Shown here: positions 57,155 through 64,000 of the stretch, piece after piece | Layout: every line of letters starts with the position of its first letter | Numbering within the stretch: position 1 is the stretch's first letter | Origin: Sclerodactyla briareus | Taxonomy: Eukaryota; Echinodermata; Holothuroidea; Dendrochirotida; Sclerodactylidae | Length of the DNA: 64,000 bases | Assembly (NCBI GenBank): GCA_026419785.1 | Contig: JAODTK010005881.1 | Location: forward strand, 1 to 64,000 | Reading direction: 5' to 3' | Notes under the pieces: generated by a model | The model's database searches: none | What the model saw: the letters and a program-made list of their open reading frames with translations, nothing else | What the model was told of the DNA's origin: nothing | Program-made: the position numbers and the translations under genes

Positions 57155-60100
57155 TGTAGCCTGATTGGCGCTAAATGAATACCTGTTGTATTAATTGATC
57201 TAACCAACTAATTAGTTAGGCTGGATCATAGATCCCCTTGTCCATCCCAGCATAGGTAAATCCTGAGGGAGACTTGGTCACGTCTATTTTTGTCCTCTTT
57301 TTTCTGCTGAGGAAAGTCATGGCCTAGCCCACCTGTGGTTTTTTACAGGATGTGTCTGGTTGCATTTCCCTCGATCTAAGTTTAAATCTTTTAACCGTCC
57401 TTCTTTTATTTAGCCATACCTAAAATACTTCTTTGATCTTACTAACTACTGTGATGTAGGATTCTATACTTTCATTGAATCTGTATTTTCTAAGAAATGA
57501 AGTCGGGAGGTCTGTGGACAGTTAATATGTTGATATTTCCAAGAAACAAAGCTCTGCACCTGCCACCTGGTGGAACAATGATGATATTTCATCAGCCCTA
57601 TGGTGCAATACTAATAGTTCAGCCTCCTGCACGTGACAATTGACCAATCCATTGAGAGGGGTGTGACTTACCAGTTTTTTTATTAGCCAATCAGAAAGTT
57701 ATTTCTTGAGTTTGGGAAAATTTTTGCTCATCCCTATGGAATTACTGTGTGATGGCCTGTGGTGGGTACTTACATGTACCAGTCCCTATAAATGGATGTA
57801 TTTGTGTCCTGGAAGGCCTCCAACTGCACCACCCCTTTCAGAGCATACATCTACCGTATTGGCTTATATCGCTTGGGAGGCAAAGACAAAGTTTGACCTA
57901 GTGAATTGCTAAGTCCTAGAGAGAGGCAACTCCGGGGGGGCTGCGCCACAGGGGGCAAGGGTGGCAGTGCCCCCCCTATGGGTTTTGGGCCGAAACAAAA
58001 ACTAACTCGTTTGAACGATGTTTTAAAGCATTCTTTCTAGGGGGTGGGGTGATGTGTCTAATATGTCTACACAACTACTACTACTATCAAGTCTGTCGGA
58101 TTCGAACAATCCTCGGGTAGATGAGGGGGGGGGGGGCACAATTCTCCACATCAATTCCTATGGCAGAAAAATGTTGTGGTGATAGATTTACTTAACCTGT
58201 GTAAATGAAAAACCAATTTTTTTCGCGCTCCGCGCTCGTGGCGTGTTTTTGCTTTGTCGTTTTCATTGAATCCGGTGATATCCCACGCATGGATCTAATG
58301 TCCAAAAAGTGCGCGAATTCCAACAAGTCTTCGCAGATGGGTGTCCGCGTCCCCCAATCAATCCTAGTTATTAGGTAACTCAAAAACCCAAAAATCTTCG
58401 CGCGTCACGCGCGCCTGCGGTGTTTTCTTCGTCAATTTTCATTTGATCGTTATATGCCACACATAACATTTCAATGTAACAAACATGAATTTCGTGGATT
58501 CGAACAAATCTTAGTAGATTGGGGGAAGGGGGGCAATTTTGTTCACCAAATCCCCAAATGAAAAAATGTTGTGGTGATGATTTTTTAAACACTTAGGTAA
58601 TCAAAACCCAAACCAAACTTTCGCGCGCATTCGCTTGCGTCTTGTGTGTTCTTTCCTGATCAATTTTCATTTCATCCGATTCTATGCCACGCATGGATCT
58701 ACTTGTACTGTCCGAAAACCAAGTTTGTCGGATTCCAACAACTCTTCAAAGATGGGGGTGGGGGGGCACGTCCCCAATCAATCCTTTAAAAAATGAAAAA
58801 ATGTTGTGGTATAGTTTTTAACACTTAGGTAAATCAAAAACCAAAAATTTCGCGCTTTCGCGCGCGTCGTTGTGTTTCCTACGTCACTTTTCATTTCATC
58901 ATTTCATCAATCCGATTATATGCCACCATGAATCTACTGCGCAGCACCCGAAAATCAAGTTGTCGAATTTCACCAAATCTTCAAAGATGGGGGGGGTCAA
59001 CACGTTCCCCCACTTCAAATCCTTGTGAAAAAATGAAAAAATGTTGTGGTGATCTTTTTAACACTTAGGTCAATCAAAACCCAAAAATGTCGCGCGCTTC
59101 GCCGCGCGTGGTTGTGTTTTCTACATCAATTTGCATTACATCCGAAATGCCATGCATATCTACTTCACGTTTGTCGGATTCTGAACAACCCTTCAAGGAT
59201 GGGAGGCATTTTCCCCCAATCAAATTCCTGGTAAAACAAAGTTGTGGTGATGTTTTTAACACTTATGTAGGGAAAAAAACCCAAAAGTTTTCCTTTCCTC
59301 CGCGCGCTTCCGCGCGTGGTGGTGTTTTCTTCGTCAATTATCATTTGACCCGATTATATGCCACGCCTCAATTTAATTCACAAAACATGAAGTTTGTCGA
59401 TTCGACAATCTCACAGATGGGGGGGCCACGTTTCCCCAAGCAAATCCTTGTGAAAAAAATTAAAAATGTTTTTAGTGAGAGTTTTTAACACTTTGTAAGT
59501 TAAAAAAACACAATTTACGTTCGCTTTCGAATTCGCAAACGTCGTGCTGTGGTTTCTTTGTTCATTTTCTTTGACCCGATGTATGACACTCATATATCTA
59601 CTTGTACCGTTGGGCTGTCGACTTCAAGAGGGAGGCGTTCACATCCAGTATTCGGCTGGGGGACGCCTACCGGCCACCTCCCCAGTCTGCATATTTACTC
59701 ATCGGCAATCGGCAGTACCAAGTTCAGTACAAATCTTACTCCTGGCCGCATAGGCCGCACGGTAACGAAGGCCTACGTTCACGCTCGATTTTTTTTTTTT
59801 TGGGGGGGGGGGGTATGCTATCAGTTTTTTGACTGCTATGCGGTCGAGGCTGTCGTGTCGGAACACCTTCTCCATCATAAAGTGAGGAAAACTTTAAATA
59901 AAATCACATTATACAAAAATGACAGACAAAAAGAGCAACTTAAAGTATTTTCCAGTGTCATGAAACGGCCCATAGAGGCGATCTCCTCGTCATCTGGGAA
60001 GCTTCATCGGCAAAAAATTTCCTCAAGTTACGCTCACCACGCGCCAACCTGTGTGGCGCTCCGCCTTGATAGTAAATCGACAAATTTTCGCCCCCCCCTA

Positions 60101-60995
60101 TTGTACAACCCTGGCGCCCGCCCCTGGAGGCAACTTCTTTCATTTTTGCTGTATCAGATCAACTCGAGCACTTGTATCAAGAATCAACTCGAGCAACTTT
60201 TATCAAGAAAAATGTTTTCGTCATCCTTCATCGGGAACTGTGAGATAAAGTTCCCTTATTCATCAAGACTGCTGCAGTCGTGAGACTGAGTATATGATGT
60301 TTTTCAAATCAATGGATCCAGGACACCTCCATGCTTTATTTTATTTTAGTGGATATCCAAACTACAATTCCGGCGTCATCGGAAGCCTGTCATACTGTGA
60401 GTAAACTATTTCATCTTCACCCCACCACTTTGATGTCCTTCTGCGACAAGGCACGTCACTTTGAAGACCTTCCTGCCACCAAACTACAGCCCGTAGATTG
60501 TCTCCTATCCGCCGCCCCGCTGTCCGCTCCGCGTCCGCTCGCTGTCCATTCCGTTACCAAGTCGTTTCCCGAAGACGATCAGCCCATCCTAATTAGCTAC
60601 TTCGGATGTCCATGCTCGCGCCGCGTTCGAGTTGTGCCCACTTAAAAAAATTGGCGCAGTAAGTTAATTGATATTTGAAGAATTAATCCCACATATTGTT
60701 ATTCATGTATTTTGTACTAATGTGAACTTGGAGAAACTAGATTGAGGGACTAGTTAGACTTAATTAGATGTTTCATTGTTCCTATCAAATCCTTGTATGT
60801 GTTTATTCCTTCTCTCGAGTATATTATCTTGATTGAAGTTCAGTCACGCTATTTAAAGTTTTGGTTACATTGTTCACACCCTCTACAGAATTGTATTCCC
60901 AGTCCTGGTTTGAAATCTAGACCATGTCCACCATCAGTTAAAATGTGTTGGAAGCTGTCGCAACAGCTTTAGCAGATTGCCAACAAAGGCTAACA
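57155..60995 (+). repeat. 3' LTR
   Basis: Collinear with the 5' LTR but about 700 bp longer, mainly because its nested hAT has more tandem units. The 244-codon ORF at 59,549-60,283, the longest in the window, runs through the hAT end and flanking LTR; it has no motif and is not called. Confidence 0.8.
57932..60126 (+). mobile_element. hAT-like non-autonomous transposon in 3' LTR
   Basis: Left end is a damaged CAGGGGCGGCGCCA (here CCGGGGGGGCTGCGCCA), right end TGGCGCCCGCCCCTG. GAGGCAACT precedes (57,923-57,931) and follows (60,127-60,135) the element, a good 8-9-bp target duplication as in hAT insertions. Seven ~215-bp units have marker positions at about 58,117, 58,334, 58,517, 58,750, 58,986, 59,197 and 59,415, before a divergent end piece at 59,630. 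Each unit carries CGCGC palindromes. Confidence 0.75.
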
Positions 60996-62144
60996 CATAC
61001 ATAATTTATTCTCCAAAGTGTATAAAAGAACAATGGGAAAATTGGGATGATGGCAAGAGCGGTATACAAACAGGGAACTATTAAAGACAATGAGCAGTGC
61101 AGGAGGAGGGATTGAAGACATGGGCTAAAAATGAACCAAACAGTAAGTATTGCCGTTTTAAGAAAATATCACGAAAAATGACATTTGCCAAAAGACCAAT
61201 TGAAGATTTCTTAAAATGAAAAGAACACAAAATTGGTATAGCACCAAATTAATGCTGTTATGAGTGAATAAAACCTAGCGGCAGATAGATAGAAACGGCT
61301 CCATGAGTCTCTGAGATCCTCTAAAAGTTTTCAGTCCTACACCAGAAGGCAAGAACTGGAAGTACGTTGTGGCCTGAATGAGAAACATCTTTCGAAATTT
61401 GCTGTTGCATTGTAAGGCCCATTCCCAGTAGAGTGAGTGGAGGGCTGGCAAGGGTATTAGACCATTATATCGTTTGAGGTGCTTATGACGATGCCAACCT
61501 CTTCAGGTCATCTGAGGGGTTAGTGTGATAAACCAAGCTAAATATTAGTAGTTAGAATGTTTCAATGATAGAACGAGACAAGTTGACTAAAATGACTCTG
61601 GTGACCCCACAAGGATAACTCACTTCACTTTCATGGCCTATGCCAGAACAGCATCATGTCCCAATCTGAATGTTTGTTTAACATGCACTCCCTTCTTCAA
61701 ATGCTGTCACTTTGCAGAATTATTGCCTTATCCATGATGTGGGTGGAGGTCCAAACAGAAAAGTGAGGTAGGTGGTATTCAGGGGGCTACACCCTCGCAT
61801 ACCTGCACTATTGCGACAGTCCCCGGCTATGGATTATATAGTTCTACAGGGAAGGATGACATAATCCACTGAGAGAAGTGTGATACAGAAATGATTCACT
61901 CGAGTGAACCTTTGAAAAAAAGTCAAATTGGTGTGATATTAATACTCGGGAATGGAAGGGTTTGTTTGGCCTTCCCTGGCCCCTACAATCTAGATAGCTG
62001 TCCCTGCACCGAAGTTGTTGCCATATCCCATGTCCTGGTGAAGGGTAGCCGTATTCCATCGGATAGGTCCTCGCACTGGCAGGGTAATAATAATGTGAAC
62101 GATGTATTGTTTGACCTCTCATACCTTGTTTTCTTTGTTTTCAG
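60996..62144. other. Unassigned sequence before candidate exon
   Basis: No gene recognised. ORFs on both strands at 61,844-62,187 overlap without a motif. Confidence 0.4.
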
Positions 62145-62234
62145 GGCTATGCCTCTTCCAGTAAGCAGGCTGCAATTCTGGAAATAGACTCCGGATGTCG
62201 TCTAGTGCCAGCGATATGAGTGAAGATCCATCAG
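62145..62234 (+). CDS. Candidate first coding exon
   Basis: Ninety bases between a strong acceptor (TTTTCTTTGTTTTCAG) and a donor (CAG followed by GTAAAG). An ATG at 62,195 opens MSSSASDMSEDPS up to the donor (phase 1), with an in-frame stop upstream at 62,171-62,173, as expected for a start in the second exon of a transcript. The Ser/Asp/Glu-rich start is typical of many cytosolic or nuclear proteins but does not identify one. A possible next exon, with matching phase, follows an acceptor at 63,327. Confidence 0.4.
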
Positions 62235-62504
62235 GTAAAGCTATATGATGAGAGGTAGTCTGGTTAAAGGTTTGGATATCCTCTTGCGGGATACACGTGT
62301 CGAAGGTTTTGTGACGAACTGTCATGACATCGTCTGACCCTGGTGCAACACTGATTAAGCCACAACAAGAAGAAGATAGACGATTGATAATTAGTTCTTA
62401 CTTGCAAGAGCCTCTCATACAAACCAAAGGGCTCTTTATACAACACCATTTGTGGTAGTTTAAGTACTAGCGTCATGGCAAGAGAGTGAGGTTGGCCACC
62501 CAAG

Positions 62505-62885
62505 ATGGTTGATGTGAGGAGAATGATGGCGGAACATGAACGTTCCATGTTAATCATGGGTTATGTGGCCTTGAAAGCTGAAGATAACAGAGGACTTGGA
62601 AGCATCTATGAAGATTTGGAAGGAAAGGAAAATCCACTTAGTTGAGCGGACAGTCTGCGGGCACGGAGGCTCAGTTGGTATGGACATGTTCAACGTAGTG
62701 ATGGCTGATCAGAGGTGTTCCTGACACGCAGATCGCTGGTACAAGCATCCCGAGGTATCGACCAAGGAAGACTGGGCCCGCATGTGATAAAGATCTACAG
62801 GAGTGGAATCTGAACCCTGCTACCACGAGGGATCGGAAGGCCTGGAGGATTTCTGTGAGCGCTGCCATGAACCGTCTCACCCACT
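62505..62885 (+). pseudogene. LINE ORF2 C-terminal remnant
   Basis: LRARRLSWYGHVQRSDG at about 62,656-62,707 matches the RxRWxGHVxRxxD segment near the end of several LINE ORF2 proteins. After a frameshift RPRKTG and then DLQEWNLNPATTRDRKAWR (about 62,790-62,850) match GRPRKTWxDxVxxDLxxxxLxxxxAxDRxxWR. A stop at 62,884-62,886 ends it. Upstream, KAEDNRGLGSIYEDLEG may be the EEIRxxLGIEDI part. Clade not settled (RTE- or CR1-like). Confidence 0.7.
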
Positions 62886-63327
62886 GATGTGGATTAATTT
62901 AGACGTTACGCTGGATGATTTAATGATTAGAAGGAAGGATTATTGAGGAGTTTGCCCGTGGTCGACACCGTGTATCATTTTCGAGTCCGGACCAATGATG
63001 TTTCTGTGGAAGGACGAGGACCACCCGCTCTAAAGCCAGCTAAGTGACAGGCTAATCCAACGCAGTGGAAGGCTTAGACCTGTTCTCTCCAATACTAACC
63101 GCCATCGCTAACCTTTCCTTGGCACAGCAATTACCTTACACAATCTAGATTTTACTAGGTAGCTGTTGTGTGTGCAATCCATTTTATCGTCTTACGCAGG
63201 TTTCGCCGCCAATTTTTATGTGCGTGTTTATAGTTCACTGTTCTTATTGTCTTATCTGCAAATGTCATTGTATTGTGCAATGTTCATGTTATAACCTTTT
63301 ACTGCAGACAATGTAATTTCCTTGCAG

Positions 63328-63360
63328 AGGATTTAGCAAGTACCTCCCCTTCCCTTTAAA
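63328..63360 (+). CDS. Possible second coding exon (start only)
   Basis: An acceptor-like TTTCCTTGCAG ends at 63,327. Joining to the exon ending at 62,234 keeps the frame and gives E followed by DLASTSPSL before a stop at 63,358. The stop could be a frameshift in the assembly or the real end. No donor is convincing. A nearby open frame at 63,371-63,604 includes KLEVDALYISDSESYHNLL but cannot be linked. Confidence 0.2.
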
Positions 63361-64000
63361 AACTCCCTATTTGTCTGTCCTTCTGTCTGTCCGTTCCGTC
63401 CGCCCCCACCGCCCGCTTTCGAGGAGGAAAAATAATTTCGATATCAAACTAGAGGTTGATGCTCTGTACATATCTGATTCTGAGTCCTATCACAACTTGT
63501 TGCCATTTTGGAGGGATGTTCCACCTTCAGGTATTCGCCCCTTTTTGCCCCCAAGGTGCACCCACACCTTACCAATCCCGACAATAGAAATGACTCCTTC
63601 CTGAATGTTTCAGCTTGTAATTCACTTGACATGTGGAAAAATAGGCTCAGAAGTGATAGTTCGCTCCTAACAATTGATTGATAAACCATCGGAGATCTAA
63701 CAGTTCCAGTAGTGGATGTAACTTGTCAATCTATGTCATTACTCAACTTACCCCAATTTGTACTTTGCATCCGACCCCCACGCCATTGAACTCCTAGCAA
63801 TCTTTTGCAGTAGTCCGGGCTGGTATCGTCCTTCTTAGTTTGTCAGTACAATCCATAATTTATTTGAAGATAAACAACTTCCTCAGTTTCCCATGTTCTT
63901 CACCTCATGGTCTCCAAATGCGCTGAGTCGAACTGTCTCTCTGATGTGTCTGTCCCGGGACGACCAACCCAATGGAACAGTATAAAACCAACTTAGAGAT
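63361..64000. other. Unassigned sequence to window end
   Basis: A CTGTC/CCGTCC-rich patch at about 63,372-63,405, then ordinary sequence. No gene is recognised beyond the weak open frame noted above. Confidence 0.4.

Larger units (their letters stand above)
51924..60995 (+). mobile_element. Ty3/Gypsy-type LTR retrotransposon, internally deleted, with hAT in each LTR
   Basis: Two long direct repeats (51,924-55,069 and 57,155-60,995) start TGTAGCCTGAT and end CTCTACA or CTAACA. The first is followed two bases on by a TGGCGTCCGATG primer-binding-site-like sequence, and the second is preceded by a purine tract. The 2.1-kb internal part keeps only integrase; gag, protease, reverse transcriptase and RNase H are absent. 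Each LTR contains a hAT-like element at the same position. No clear target-site duplication was found next to the outer ends (ACAGA against CATAC). The element cannot move by itself. Confidence 0.8.

Noticed and set aside
59549..60283. Longest ORF in the window (244 codons)
   Set aside because: It runs through the hAT end and LTR sequence, has no motif, includes a run of Phe/Gly from a T/G homopolymer, and its counterpart in the 5' LTR is not open.

Overview
The window looks like nuclear DNA of a metazoan, most likely a marine invertebrate. It has no dense prokaryotic-style coding, no operons and no long ORFs. It does carry CR1/L2-type LINE relics, tRNA-headed SINEs, a Ty3/Gypsy LTR element, a hAT-type DNA transposon, minisatellites, microsatellites and a few exon-sized islands with good splice signals. 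I cannot fix the species. The L2-like LINE tail running into a (TTA)n tract and the many CAGGGGCGG-type elements would fit an echinoderm, hemichordate, cephalochordate or lophotrochozoan; this is inference only. Almost every recognisable protein is broken by single-base frameshifts. That means old repeats, an unpolished long-read assembly, or both, and it limits what can be called coding.

Layout. 0-8.6 kb is mostly unassigned sequence with a GAGT microsatellite, a tRNA-derived SINE (1.43-1.69 kb), a GAAC-bearing interspersed repeat (6.2-6.6 kb) and an (AT)n tract. 8.69-10.74 kb is a decayed plus-strand CR1/L2-like LINE with endonuclease, linker and reverse transcriptase remnants; an inverted copy of the first SINE lies just downstream. 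14.3-14.7 kb is an inverted second copy of the GAAC repeat. 15.8-18.1 kb is a ~1 kb sequence present twice in direct orientation, followed by another tRNA-like head. 20.6-20.85 kb may be a LINE endonuclease scrap, and 21.4-22.2 kb is a ~25-bp minisatellite with two alternating unit types. 26.4 kb has a 15-bp perfect hairpin made of two opposed YY1-like sites.

29-38.6 kb is rich in inverted repeats: a C-rich and a G-rich copy of one minisatellite, two copies of a GGGGACATGTCCCC palindrome repeat, and a ~600-bp inverted repeat pair, nested in mirror order around about 33.5 kb. An L2-like LINE 3' end (36.8-37.6 kb) sits in the right arm. 39.4-40.5 kb is a MITE-like element with 11-bp terminal inverted repeats. 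41.4-45.5 kb is a minus-strand LINE interrupted by a GGTCA-rich tandem repeat.

51.9-61.0 kb is the most interesting object. It is a Ty3/Gypsy-type LTR retrotransposon whose two LTRs (about 3.1 and 3.8 kb) each contain the same hAT-like element at the same position. The short internal region holds a primer-binding-site-like sequence, only the integrase end of pol, and a polypurine tract. The two hAT copies differ mainly in the number of ~215-bp CpG-rich tandem units (four against seven). Possible exons of host genes are seen at 49.95, 50.97 and 62.15 kb; a further LINE C-terminus lies at 62.5-62.9 kb.
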